From the NCBI RefSeq assembly GCF_000265245.1, contig NZ_AJKS02000004.1:161449-225448 (forward strand): a DNA stretch of 64,000 bases. The letters are read 5' to 3'. Position numbers and translations under genes: made by a program. This DNA is from Halomonas smyrnensis AAD6. GTDB taxonomy: Bacteria; Pseudomonadota; Gammaproteobacteria; Pseudomonadales; Halomonadaceae. A model generated the notes under the pieces. That model was not told the origin of the DNA, searched no databases, and worked only from the letters and a program-made list of their open reading frames with translations. Positions 41,501 to 51,200 of this stretch are shown one piece after another (position 1 is the stretch's first letter; each line of letters opens with the position of its first letter).

Positions 41501-43393
41501 TCAGTCGCGCAGCCAGTGACGCAGCTTCAGCAGCAACAGGGCACCGTCGCCCAGCGACCGCCGCTCGGCCAGCAGTCGGCGCAGTGAGGCCGGGCGGTCG
41601 GTGATGATGCCGTCCACCCCGAGGTCGATCAGCCGCGACATGCGGGTCGGGTCGTTGACGGTCCAGGCCATCAGGGCATAGCCGTGGTGCTGGGCGAGCC
41701 GTACCTCGCGCTCGTCGATGCGGTTATGGCGCAGCGCCAGGACATCGTAGCCATGCCGAGGCAGGGCGCCCCGCAGCGTCAGCTGGGCCAGCAGCATGCG
41801 GCGCACCCCGGGGGCCCGTCGAGCGACCTCGTCGAGCAGCTCATAGGACTGGGCGGCCAGCCATATTCCCGAGCTCAGATCGGGGGCGCCGCAGGCCGCG
41901 CGGCCGACACCGTCCGACGCACGGTCGCGACAGTCTCGCCGTGCCCGGGCCTCGGCCTCCAGTAGCGTCACGACCCGGTCCACGAGCCGCTGGCCATGGC
42001 CCGGGTCCGGCTTGAGCTCTATCACCAGCCCGGCTCGCCCCCTGACCTTCACCAGGGCCTCCTCGAGGTCGGGAATCCGGGTGCCCACGAAGGGGTCGCC
42101 GAACCAGCTGCCCACGTCCACGCCGTCGAGGACGTCGTGCTCGAGGTCGGCGATGCGGCGATCATCGCCGGCCAGGCGGGACAGGGTGGTGTCGTGGTAG
42201 AGCACGACCTCGTCCTCGGCGGTGAGCCTGGCATCGACCTCGATCAGATCGGCGCCGTCATGGATGGCCTGTTCGATGGCCGGCAGGGTGTTCTCCGGGG
42301 CGACCATCGAGCTGCCGCGGTGGGCGATGTTGTCGACCTCCTCGCGGATCGTGCTGCCCTGCACGACCCACCAGGCCTGGGCGATGGCGAAGGCGAGAAC
42401 GCCCAGCTCCACGCCCCAGGCCAGGCGCCCGGGGTGTGCCGACGGCGGCGCCGGCGGCCGTGGCTCACGGTGCGCCAGGCGCAGGTAGAGGCAGCTTCCC
42501 AGCAAGGCGTTGGCGGCGATGCCGACGAAGACCGCGGCCAGGGTCACCAGGCCGTAGGCGGTGACATAGCCGAGCATGGCGGGCAGCAGGATCTCGCGAC
42601 GCTCGGGCAGATGACCCAGCAGCGGAGTGAAGAGGGCGTCGAAGAGGGCCCCGACGCCGAGCGGCAGCGCCAGGATCGTCGCCAGCAGCACCAGGATCGA
42701 TGCCGCGATGCCGCGGCGGCAGCCGTGGGTCAGGCGCGCGCTGCGCTTCAGGGCGTGGAGCGGGCCGAGGCCCTCCAGGATCAGCGCCGGCAGGGCCAGA
42801 TGCCAGCGGGTGTAGAGGGCGGCGGCCAGGGCGCCCCAGCCCAGTATCACCGGGGCGATCGTGGCGAGGAAGGCCCACAGGGCCGGGGGGAGCACCTGCT
42901 GGACATAGTAGGGGTCGAGGTCGCCAAGCAGGCGGCCGTGCAGCGTCACCACGATGCCGGCCACGGGCAGCATCAGCAGCAGCTGCGTGCCGACCTGGAG
43001 CAGCGCCAGGCCGGACAGCGCAGGCAGCCGGCGCAGGCTGTGCCAGAGTGCCTCGGCGGCCAGGCGAAGATGGTTGTCACGGGGACGCACCGCGACCAGG
43101 GTCATGCCGGCCTGCTGCAGGTAGAGGATCAGGAAGGTGACGGCCAGCGTGGCCAGCAGCCAGGCCATCCCGCCCGGTGTCCACAGCGCCTCGAGCAGGG
43201 CCTGGAGAGTGATCAGCGGGCGGTCGAGACGCCCCAGCATGCTGGCCAGGCCCCAGCCCGCCGCCGGCAGCAGCAGGCTCGAGGCGAGCAGGGTGAAGAA
43301 GGCGTGAAAGGCGATCAGCGGGCGCAGATGGTGCTTGAGGCTGCGCAGGACGTCGCCGCTCAGGCGAGGCGTGGTCGGCATCTTGTGGGGCAT
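41501..43393 (-). CDS. Membrane-linked glycerophosphodiester phosphodiesterase
   Basis: A 630-residue two-part protein. About residues 15-345 are hydrophobic, with roughly eight membrane segments, matching the 'GDPD membrane domain' (LRPLIAFHAFFTLLASSLLLP at the start). About 350-600 form a GDPD catalytic domain: H358 in NIAHRGSSMVAPENT, then ADLIEVDARLTAEDEVVLYHDTTLSRL with metal ligands, and ELKPD near 470. It would cleave glycerophosphodiesters to glycerol 3-phosphate plus an alcohol. A short insert (RDCRDRASDGVGRAACGAPD) interrupts the barrel near 500. The start is uncertain: 43393 has a near TGAGGG site and 43381 is possible. The product could feed glpD. Confidence 0.85.
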   Translation of the reverse strand: MPHKMPTTPRLSGDVLRSLKHHLRPLIAFHAFFTLLASSLLLPAAGWGLASMLGRLDRPLITLQALLEALWTPGGMAWLLATLAVTFLILYLQQAGMTLVAVRPRDNHLRLAAEALWHSLRRLPALSGLALLQVGTQLLLMLPVAGIVVTLHGRLLGDLDPYYVQQVLPPALWAFLATIAPVILGWGALAAALYTRWHLALPALILEGLGPLHALKRSARLTHGCRRGIAASILVLLATILALPLGVGALFDALFTPLLGHLPERREILLPAMLGYVTAYGLVTLAAVFVGIAANALLGSCLYLRLAHREPRPPAPPSAHPGRLAWGVELGVLAFAIAQAWWVVQGSTIREEVDNIAHRGSSMVAPENTLPAIEQAIHDGADLIEVDARLTAEDEVVLYHDTTLSRLAGDDRRIADLEHDVLDGVDVGSWFGDPFVGTRIPDLEEALVKVRGRAGLVIELKPDPGHGQRLVDRVVTLLEAEARARRDCRDRASDGVGRAACGAPDLSSGIWLAAQSYELLDEVARRAPGVRRMLLAQLTLRGALPRHGYDVLALRHNRIDEREVRLAQHHGYALMAWTVNDPTRMSRLIDLGVDGIITDRPASLRRLLAERRSLGDGALLLLKLRHWLRD

Positions 43394-43455
43394 GCCCTCA
43401 GCCTGCCAGCCGAGTCCCTCGCGCGGCAAGCCGCTGCGCCGTGTCTGGTGGGGGA

Positions 43456-43941
43456 TCAGTCCAGTGCGAGGCGGTCATCGGCGATCAGGATGCCGTTGTT
43501 GTCGGCGTAGAGCCACTGGCCGGGTTCGATGGTCGCACCGTCGAAGCTGACCGGCACGTCGCGCTGGCCCTCGCCGTGCTTCTCGCTCTTGCGCGGGTGG
43601 GCGGCCAGGGCCTGGATGCCGAGTTCGGTCTCGGCCAGCTCGTCCACGTCGCGCACGCAGCCGTACATCACCACGCCCGCCCAGCCGTTGCCGGCGGCCT
43701 GTTCGGCCAGTCGGTCGCCGAGCAAGGCGCAGCGGGTCGAGCCGCCGGCATCGACCACCAGCACGGCGCCGTCGCCGGGCTCGTTGACGGCCTGGCGCAC
43801 CAGCGAGTTGTCCTCGAAGCACTTGACGGTGCGCACCGGGCCGAAGAAGGTCTCATGGCCGCCGAAGTTGACGAACATGGGCTCCAGCACGGCCACTTCG
43901 GGATAGGAATCGCACAGATCGGGGGTGACGATGGCAGGCAT
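43456..43941 (-). CDS. rraA: RraA-family protein (RNase E activity regulator)
   Basis: A 161-residue RraA-fold protein: [23 protein letters not shown] at the N-terminus, [29 protein letters not shown] near 63-91 and GCVRDVDEL near 94. Length and the [23 protein letters not shown] pattern match RraA, which binds and inhibits RNase E. Close relatives are 4-hydroxy-4-methyl-2-oxoglutarate aldolases, which share GCVRD, so the enzymatic alternative cannot be fully excluded. It is monocistronic on the minus strand. Confidence 0.88.
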   Translation of the reverse strand: MPAIVTPDLCDSYPEVAVLEPMFVNFGGHETFFGPVRTVKCFEDNSLVRQAVNEPGDGAVLVVDAGGSTRCALLGDRLAEQAAGNGWAGVVMYGCVRDVDELAETELGIQALAAHPRKSEKHGEGQRDVPVSFDGATIEPGQWLYADNNGILIADDRLALD

Positions 43942-44038
43942 GACGGGGTGTCTCCTCGGTCGATGAACCCATCGATGATGCCACAGCCAGACGATGAGGA
44001 AAGTCCCCCCTTGGGGAGTGGCAGAACGGACGGGGCAA

Positions 44039-44069
44039 CAAAAAAAGCGCCCCGCACGGGGCGGGGCGC
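44039..44069 (-). terminator. Rho-independent terminator of acnB
   Basis: On the minus strand GCGCCCCGC, a 5-base loop and GCGGGGCGC are followed by eight T. It lies about 70 bases after the acnB stop. Confidence 0.92.
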
Positions 44070-44137
44070 TTCGGTCGTCGACGGCCCGCCTTACGGCGGG
44101 CCCGCGATGTTGCGAGCATCGGTGACGATGGCGGTGA

Positions 44138-46741
44138 TCAGGCTTCCTGGCTCACCGGGATCACGTTCGAGGCGGCGTTCTGGAACTCCTCGATCTCGTG
44201 GAAGTTCATGTAACGATAGATCTCGCCGGCCATGGCGTCGAACTCGCTCATGTAGCGGCGATATTCGCTGACGCTCGGCAGGCGACCCTCGACCGCGGCC
44301 ACGGCGGCGAGCTCGGCGGACGCCAGGAAGACGTCGGCGCCGTCACCCAGGCGGTTGGGGAAGTTGCGCGTGGAGGTGGAGACCACGGTGCTCTTGGCGG
44401 CGACGCGGGCCTGGTTGCCCATGCACAGCGAGCAGCCCGGCATTTCCATGCGTGCGCCGGCGCGGCCGTAGATGCCGTAGTAGCCTTCGGCGGTCAGCTG
44501 GTGCTGGTCCATCTTGGTCGGCGGCGCCAGCCACAGCTTGGTCTTCAGGCTGCCCGCGGGCTGCTTCTCGAGCAGCTTGCCGGCGGCACGGAAGTGACCG
44601 ATGTTGGTCATGCACGAGCCGATGAACACCTCGTCGATGTCCTGGCCGGCGACGTCGGACAGCAGGCGGGCGTCGTCCGGGTCGTTCGGGGCGCACAGCA
44701 CCGGCTGGTCGAGCTGGTCGAGATCGATCTCGATGACCTCGGCATACTCGGCGTCCTTGTCGGCGCGCATCAGGCTCGGGTTCTCGAGCCACTCTTCCAT
44801 GCCCTGGATGCGGCGCTCGATGGTACGGGCATCGCCGTAGCCGTTGGCGATCATCCACTTGAGCAGGGTGATGTTGGACTTCAGGTACTCGCTGACGCTG
44901 TCCTCGGAGAGGGTGATGGTGCAGCCGGCGGCGGAGCGCTCGGCGGAGGCGTCGGAGAGTTCGAAGGCCTGTTCGACGGTGAGGTCCTCGAGGCCCTCGA
45001 TTTCCAGCACGCGGCCGGAGAAGGCGTTCTTCTTGCCGGACTTCTCGACGGTCAGCAGCCCCTGCTGGATGGCGTAGTAGGGGATGGCGTGGACCAGGTC
45101 ACGCAGGGTGACGCCGGGCTGACGCTGACCCTTGAAGCGCACCAGCACGGATTCCGGCATGTCCAGCGGCATCACGCCGGTGGCGGCGGCGAAGGCCACC
45201 AGGCCGGAGCCCGCCGGGAAGGAGATGCCCATCGGGAAGCGGGTGTGGGAGTCGCCGCCGGTGCCCACGGTGTCGGGCAGCAGCATGCGGTTCAGCCAGC
45301 TGTGGATGATGCCGTCGCCCGGACGCAGCGAGACGCCGCCGCGGTTCATGATGAAGTCGGGCAGGGTGTGGTGGGTCTCCACGTCGACCGGCTTCGGATA
45401 GGCGCTGGTGTGGCAGAAGGACTGCATCACCAGGTCGGCCTGGAAGCCGAGGCAGGCGAGGTCCTTGAGCTCGTCGCGGGTCATCGGACCGGTGGTGTCC
45501 TGGGAACCCACGGTGGTCATCTTCGGCTCGCAGTACATGCCCGGGCGCACGCCTTCCATGCCGCAGGCCTTGCCGACCATCTTCTGGGCCAGGGTGAAGC
45601 CCTTGCCGGTGTCGGCCGGCTGTTCGGACAGGCGGAAGACGTCGGACGGGGCCAGGCCCAGGGACTCGCGGGCCTTGGCGGTCAGGCCGCGGCCGATGAT
45701 CAGCGGGATACGGCCGCCGGCGCGGGCCTCGTCGAGCAGCAGCTGGGTCTTGAGCTCGAAGGTGGTCAGCACTTCGTCGGTGCCGTGCTTGCAGACCTTG
45801 CCTTCATACGGGTAGACGTCGATGACGTCGCCCATCTCGAGCTTCTCGACGTCCATCTCGATCGGCAGGGCGCCGGAATCTTCCATGGTGTTGAAGAAGA
45901 TTGGGGCGATCTTGCCGCCGAAGCAGAAGCCGCCGGCGCGCTTGTTCGGCACGTTGGGAATGTCGTCGCCGAAGAACCACAGCACGGAGTTGGTGGCGGA
46001 CTTGCGCGAGGAGCCGGTGCCGACCACGTCGCCGACGTAGACGACCTGGTGCCCCTTGGCCTTCACTTCCTCGATCTGCTTGAGCGGACCGGTGACGCCC
46101 GGCTCTTCCGGCTCGATGCCGTCGCGCGGGTTCTTGAGCATGGCGTTGGCATGCAGCGGGATGTCCGGGCGCGACCAGGCATCCGGGGCGGGGGAGAGGT
46201 CGTCGGTGTTGGTCTCGCCGGGCACCTTGAACACGGTCAGGGTGATCTTGTCGGCGAGTGCCGGCTTGGAGAGGAACCACTCGGCCTCGGCCCAGGACTC
46301 GATGATCTCCTTGGCCACGGCGTTACCGGCCTTGGCGCGCTCTTCCACGTCGTGGAAGGCGTCGAACATCAGCAGGGTGTGCTTGAGCTGCTCGCCCACT
46401 TCCTTGGCCAGCGAGTCGTCGTCCAGCAGCTCGACCAACGAGGCGATGTTGTAGCCGCCCTGCATGGTGCCCAGCAGCTTGACGGCGTGGACGCGGTCGA
46501 TCAGCGGAGACTCGGCCTCGCCTCGGGCGATGGCGGTCAGGAAGCCGGCCTTGACGTAGGCGGCCTCGTCGACGCCCGGCGGCACGCGGTTGGTCAGCAG
46601 GTCGAGGATGGCCTCTTCCTCGCCGGCGGGCGGATTCTTCAGCAGTTCGACCAGGGCAGCCGTCTGCTCGGCGTTCAGCGGCTTCGGCGGAACGCCCGCC
46701 TGGGCGCGCTCCTCGACATGTTGGCGATAGGCTTCAAGCAC
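44138..46741 (-). CDS. acnB: Aconitate hydratase B (bifunctional 2-methylisocitrate dehydratase)
   Basis: An 867-residue [4Fe-4S] aconitase of the AcnB type, isomerising citrate and isocitrate in the TCA cycle. The GTG at 46741 gives the conserved start (M)[21 protein letters not shown] and has GAGGG upstream; a longer in-frame ATG is not conserved. In order come the HEAT-like N-terminal domain (about 1-160), the swivel domain with [16 protein letters not shown] near 240, and the catalytic core with [12 protein letters not shown] near 415, the cluster Cys in [12 protein letters not shown] near 710 and [11 protein letters not shown] near 770. Length matches E. coli AcnB (865). Confidence 0.97.
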   Translation of the reverse strand: MLEAYRQHVEERAQAGVPPKPLNAEQTAALVELLKNPPAGEEEAILDLLTNRVPPGVDEAAYVKAGFLTAIARGEAESPLIDRVHAVKLLGTMQGGYNIASLVELLDDDSLAKEVGEQLKHTLLMFDAFHDVEERAKAGNAVAKEIIESWAEAEWFLSKPALADKITLTVFKVPGETNTDDLSPAPDAWSRPDIPLHANAMLKNPRDGIEPEEPGVTGPLKQIEEVKAKGHQVVYVGDVVGTGSSRKSATNSVLWFFGDDIPNVPNKRAGGFCFGGKIAPIFFNTMEDSGALPIEMDVEKLEMGDVIDVYPYEGKVCKHGTDEVLTTFELKTQLLLDEARAGGRIPLIIGRGLTAKARESLGLAPSDVFRLSEQPADTGKGFTLAQKMVGKACGMEGVRPGMYCEPKMTTVGSQDTTGPMTRDELKDLACLGFQADLVMQSFCHTSAYPKPVDVETHHTLPDFIMNRGGVSLRPGDGIIHSWLNRMLLPDTVGTGGDSHTRFPMGISFPAGSGLVAFAAATGVMPLDMPESVLVRFKGQRQPGVTLRDLVHAIPYYAIQQGLLTVEKSGKKNAFSGRVLEIEGLEDLTVEQAFELSDASAERSAAGCTITLSEDSVSEYLKSNITLLKWMIANGYGDARTIERRIQGMEEWLENPSLMRADKDAEYAEVIEIDLDQLDQPVLCAPNDPDDARLLSDVAGQDIDEVFIGSCMTNIGHFRAAGKLLEKQPAGSLKTKLWLAPPTKMDQHQLTAEGYYGIYGRAGARMEMPGCSLCMGNQARVAAKSTVVSTSTRNFPNRLGDGADVFLASAELAAVAAVEGRLPSVSEYRRYMSEFDAMAGEIYRYMNFHEIEEFQNAASNVIPVSQEA

Positions 46742-46922
46742 GTGGTGGCCCTCATTGGTTGGTAGTGGCCGAGCGTCCTGCGGCGGCGATGATGCCGCAA
46801 CGAGCCGCTTGGCACGACGCACAGTCGCCAGCCGGAGGTGACCGATCGTGGCGGGAATCCCGGGATTCGTCGCCGATCGGCGTGACGCCTGGCTGGCTCC
46901 TGGCACGGTCAACGGTGGCGGT

Positions 46923-46951
46923 ATTCTAGGAGAAACTGTCGACAATGTTAA
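46923..46951 (-). promoter_or_regulatory. acnB promoter with TGTCGACA palindrome in its spacer
   Basis: On the minus strand TTAACA (46951-46946), 17 bases, TAGAAT (46928-46923). The spacer contains the palindrome TGTCGACA (46937-46944). The implied acnB leader is about 175 bases. Nothing else was recognised in the 46742-47073 gap. Confidence 0.6.
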
Positions 46952-47073
46952 GAATCCCGGCCATGACGGGCTTCGAACTTTGGTCTCTGGTCGTGTTCGA
47001 GGCCCGGCGGGGTGCCAGTGTGCGGTCGTCACGTTACCATGGTGCGACTTTCATCAACGGAGAGGAGTGGCCG

Positions 47074-47508
47074 ATGGCGGGGCGTATCGCCTCCCCCTGT
47101 GTGGGCCTGTGTTCGACGACGGTGGGCGATCGCGTCTGCCGCGGCTGTCAGCGCATCGACGACGAGATCCGCGACTGGCCGGCCCTTGACGGCGAGGCGC
47201 GTGAGCGGCGCATGACCGAGCTGGACGCCCTGCGCGTCGAGGTGGCCGGCCGTCACCTGAGCGTGGTGGACGCCGCGGCCCTGGAGGCCCAGCTGGTGCG
47301 CCACCGGATTCGCTTTCGCGCCGATCAGCCGCCGCTGTCCCGGGCGGTGGAGCTGTTGCGGGTCGGCCGCGACCGTATCCGCGACCTGTCGCGCTATGGC
47401 CTGGCGCCCGTCGAGTCGCTCGACGCCGCGACCCTGCATGCCCGCCTCGCCGCCGACCTGCTGGACGCCGCCGAGGCGCGCCGCGAGGCCCGGGCCTCGC
47501 TCTCCTGA
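47074..47508 (+). CDS. DUF1289-family protein
   Basis: A 144-residue protein. The N-terminal about 45 residues are a DUF1289 domain: SPCVGLCSTTVGDRVCRGCQR with four cysteines (CxxxC..CxxC), followed by DDEIRDWPALDGEARERRM. Such domains probably bind iron-sulfur or zinc, but their role is unknown. The remainder is a helical, Arg/Ala/Leu-rich extension longer than the usual DUF1289 protein. The ATG at 47074 has AGAGGAGTGG upstream. It lies 31 bases ahead of miaE, suggesting a shared transcript. Confidence 0.8.
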   Translation: MAGRIASPCVGLCSTTVGDRVCRGCQRIDDEIRDWPALDGEARERRMTELDALRVEVAGRHLSVVDAAALEAQLVRHRIRFRADQPPLSRAVELLRVGRDRIRDLSRYGLAPVESLDAATLHARLAADLLDAAEARREARASLS

Positions 47509-47539
47509 TTTCCCAGACCATGTACCGCCGGACTCTTCG

Positions 47540-48175
47540 ATGACCGCCATTGCCGATGCCCCTGCCCCCGTCGACCTGCTGCCCGAGGGGCTGCTCGCGT
47601 TTCTCCACTGCCCGACGCCCGATGCCTGGGTCGACTGGGCCCTCGATAACCCCGAGCTGCTGCTGATCGACCACGCCCAGTGCGAGAAGAAGGCCGCCTC
47701 CACGGCCATGAGCCTGCTCTATCGCTATGTCGACCGGCCGCTGCTGCTGACCAAGATGTGTCAGCTGGCCCGCGAGGAGCTGCTGCACTTCGAGCAGGTG
47801 GTCACGCTGATGGAGCAGCGGGGCATCGTCTATCGCCACCTGTCGGCCTCGCGCTACGCCGAGGGGCTGCGCCGGCACGTGCGCGGCGAAGAGCCGCAGC
47901 GGCTGGTCGATATCCTGATCGTGGGGGCGCTGATCGAGGCGCGCAGCTGCGAGCGTTTCGCCCGTTTGATCCCCCAGCTTGACGATGAGCTTGCAAAGTT
48001 CTATCGCAGTCTGGTTAAGTCGGAAGGGCGTCATTATGAGGATTACCTGATGCTGGCACGCCGGGCCGCCCCGGAGGCCATCGACGATCGCATCGCCTTC
48101 CTCGCCGCGCGAGAAGCCGAGCTGATCACCATGCCGGATACGGCATTTCGTTTTCACAGCGGTGTTCCCGCCTGA
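47540..48175 (+). CDS. miaE: tRNA-(ms2io6A)-hydroxylase
   Basis: A 211-residue ferritin-like diiron monooxygenase that hydroxylates the isopentenyl group of ms2i6A37 in tRNA. Metal-ligand helices: DHAQCEKKAASTAMSLLYRY near 45, CQLAREELLHFEQV near 74 with an ExxH pair, EARSCERFARL near 134 and VKSEGRHYEDYLMLARR near 158 with a second ExxH. Length fits MiaE. The start at 47540 is favoured since upstream in-frame residues are inside the DUF1289 gene. Its stop lies 34 bases before the large regulator. Confidence 0.93.
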   Translation: MTAIADAPAPVDLLPEGLLAFLHCPTPDAWVDWALDNPELLLIDHAQCEKKAASTAMSLLYRYVDRPLLLTKMCQLAREELLHFEQVVTLMEQRGIVYRHLSASRYAEGLRRHVRGEEPQRLVDILIVGALIEARSCERFARLIPQLDDELAKFYRSLVKSEGRHYEDYLMLARRAAPEAIDDRIAFLAAREAELITMPDTAFRFHSGVPA

Positions 48176-48209
48176 CGTTCGGGGCGCCGCCCAGCAGGGC
48201 CTAATAATC

Positions 48210-51200
48210 ATGCGGGATGCTTCCGACGCCGTAACCCGTGAAGAACAAGATCGCCTGGCGTTATTCGGTCATTTTTCGCTGACCCTGGGCGACGATGCGC
48301 TGACCCATTTCAGTTACGACAAGGTCAAGGCGCTGCTGGTCTACCTGCTGCTTCACGAGCAGCCGGTCAACCGCGCGACCCTCGCCGAACTGCTGTGGCC
48401 CGACCAGGGCCTCTCCTCGGGGCGGACCAATCTGCGTCACGCCCTGCACTGCCTGCGTCAGTCGCTGGGCGAGCAGGCCGAGGAGGTGCTCTCGGTATCC
48501 CGCCAGACCATCGCCTTCGAGCTCCCCGAGGCGTGGCAGTTCGATCTCCACGAGTTGCAGTCGATGCTCGAGGCGCCCGCCGAGGTGGCGACCCTGGAAG
48601 AGATCCTGGAGTGCTACCAGGGCGACCTGGTCGAGGAGCTGCAGCTCGCCACCTGCGCCGAGTTCCAGCGTTGGCTGGTCCAGGTGCGCAACGAGTGGCG
48701 TCAGCGGGTGATCCGCTATGCCGAGTCGGTGCTCGAGCAGGCGGAGCCGCTGCCCGACGCGCTGCTGGAGACCCTGGTCAGCCGCTTCTCCGGCTACGGC
48801 CCCTTCCACGAGCGGCTGGTGCGCCAGCTCGCCGAGCAGGGTCAGCTGGCCGCCGCCCATGAGCAGTACAACGCCTACCTGCAGCTGCTGGCGCTGACCG
48901 GCCAGCAGCCGGACCCCGCCTTCCTGCAGCTGGCACGCTACTGGTCCGATGGCGCCGGCGACGAGTCGGTCGGCCCCGGTGCCGGCTTCTCGCGCACCCT
49001 GGCCGCGGACAGCGCGCCGCTGCGCGACGATGAGATCGAGATGCGCCAGCTGTCGGTCATGGCGATCCGCCTGGACCTGCACGCCGATCTCTCCACCCGT
49101 GGCGAGACCCGGGCCAGTCTGACCCTGCAGTCGGAGCTGATGCGCTGGCTCGAGCAGCAGTGTCATCATCTGGGCGGCTTCTGGCTGCCCGGCGCCGCCG
49201 GTGGCATCGGCCTGGCCTGCTTCGGCACCCACGGGCCGGCCCACCAGCTCGCCGAGCTGGTGGCGCTCTACGAACACTGTCAGCGCGCACTCGCCGATGA
49301 GTGCGCCCGCCACTGGAGCGGCGAAGGCGAGCCGCCGGGCATCTGCCTGGCCGCCGGTCTCAACAGCGGCCAGGTGGTCTATCTGCCGGAGCGCCACCTG
49401 GTCGATCCGCTGGGCGAGGTCACCCGGGGCGCGCTGGAGCTGATGGCCGCCTCCCAGGGCAGCGAGCTGGTGATCTCCCAGGAGGCCAGCCAGCACATGC
49501 CGCCGGCGCTCGACCTGCAGCCGCGGCTCTCGTCACGGCTGGTGGCCAGCGACGGTCGCGTGTGGCTGCGAGCGCTGGTGCTCGGCGCGAATGAAGGCGG
49601 CCGCGAGGCCATGCCGCCGAGCCTGATCGGCCGCGAAGGGGCGCTGCGCACGCTGCGTGACGCCCTGGCCCGGGCCGGCATCGGGCTGCGTCAGAGCGTG
49701 CTGGTGCGCGGCCCCTCGGGGCTCGGCAAGTCGGCGCTGCTGGTCGGCTTCCGCCACCTCGAGCAGAGCCGCGAGGCGGCGATCTGCTGGCAGCCCACCA
49801 CCCGGCTGTCGATCCAGGAACCCTACGGCGTGGCCCGACAGCTGCTGCACTGGCACTTCGGCGACGCGTTCGATGCCGAGGCGCTGGCCTCGCTGACGCC
49901 GGATGACCTCGACGACGAGCCTCGACTGCTGCTGGAAGAGGCGCTGGGCGTCTGCCCTCCCCGCGAGGTGGCCCTGCTCACCCAGAGCGGCGAGGCCGTG
50001 GAGCTGGTGGTCGGCGTGCTGCAGCGGCTGATCGAGCAGCTCACCGAGACCCGCACCCTGGTGCTGATGGTCGACGACCTGCAATGGCTCGACGAGCCCT
50101 CCTTCAAGGTGCTGGGCGGCCTGCAGGCACGCCTGCCGATCACCTGCCCCTTCCTGATGGTGGCCAGCCACCATGGCCGCGAGGCGCTGCCGACCCGGCT
50201 CGACTGGGATCAGCAGATCACCCTCGGGCGGCTCGATCCCATGCAGTCGTCGCGTCTGCTCACCCAGCTGGCGCGGCGCTACCGGCTGCAGCTCAGCCCG
50301 CGCCTGCGCAGCCAGATCGTCGAGCGCTGCGACGGCGTGCCGCTGTATCTCCAGGAGATCTGCCGCCGCGTCGACATGGACCGTCGCGAAGGGCGTCGCA
50401 TCGATCTCGACGAGCTGCCCCAGGGCCTGCTCGGCCTGTTGGCCAGCCGCATCGACCAGCTCGACGGCGACCGCGACGTGGCCCACGTGGCGGCGGTGCT
50501 GGGACGGCGCTTCCGGCTCGACTTCCTCGCCGAGTGCAGCGACCGCGAGATGCCGAAGCTGGCCGCGGCGCTGGAGCAGATGGTGCGGCTGGAGATCATC
50601 GAGCCGGTCGACGAGGCGGAAGAGGGGCGCGAATACCAGTTCACCCACCAGCTGCTGCAGGAGGCGGCCTACCTGTCCTGCCCGCGGGACGTGAGGGTGG
50701 CCCTGCACAGTCAGGTCGTGGCGCTGATCGAGGAGCGCTTCCCGGTCTGGATCAGCCGCCACCCCGGCGACTTCGCCACCCATCTGCGGCGCAGTGGGCA
50801 CCACGCCCGCGGCGCCCGCTACTTCGAGCTGGCGGCCCGCGAGGCGCTCAAGGTCAGTGCCAACCGCACCGCGTTGCGCATGGCCGACTTCGGCCTGGCC
50901 AGCCTACGCCACGTGGAGGGCCAGGAGGAGCGTGAGGTCAGCCTGCACACCGTGCGCGGCCAGGCGGCCTTCGCCCTGGAGGGACACGGTTCGCCCACCG
51001 CCCACGAGAGCTTCGTCCGCGCCCGCGAGCTGCTGACCTGCAGCGACGAGGTGCCGGAGGACAGCGAGGACCTGGAGCAGGCGTTTTTGGTCAAGTGGGG
51101 GCTGTGGGTCGGCTGCAGCCAGCGAAACGCCCACGCCGATGCCTTCCTGCTGGCCTCGCGGCTGGCGGATCTGGCCTCGCGGCTCGAGGATCCGCGCTAC

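Noticed and set aside
44198-46765. 855-codon plus-strand frame opposite acnB
   Set aside because: Shadow of acnB; low-complexity Gly/Val/His/Ala content and no family similarity.
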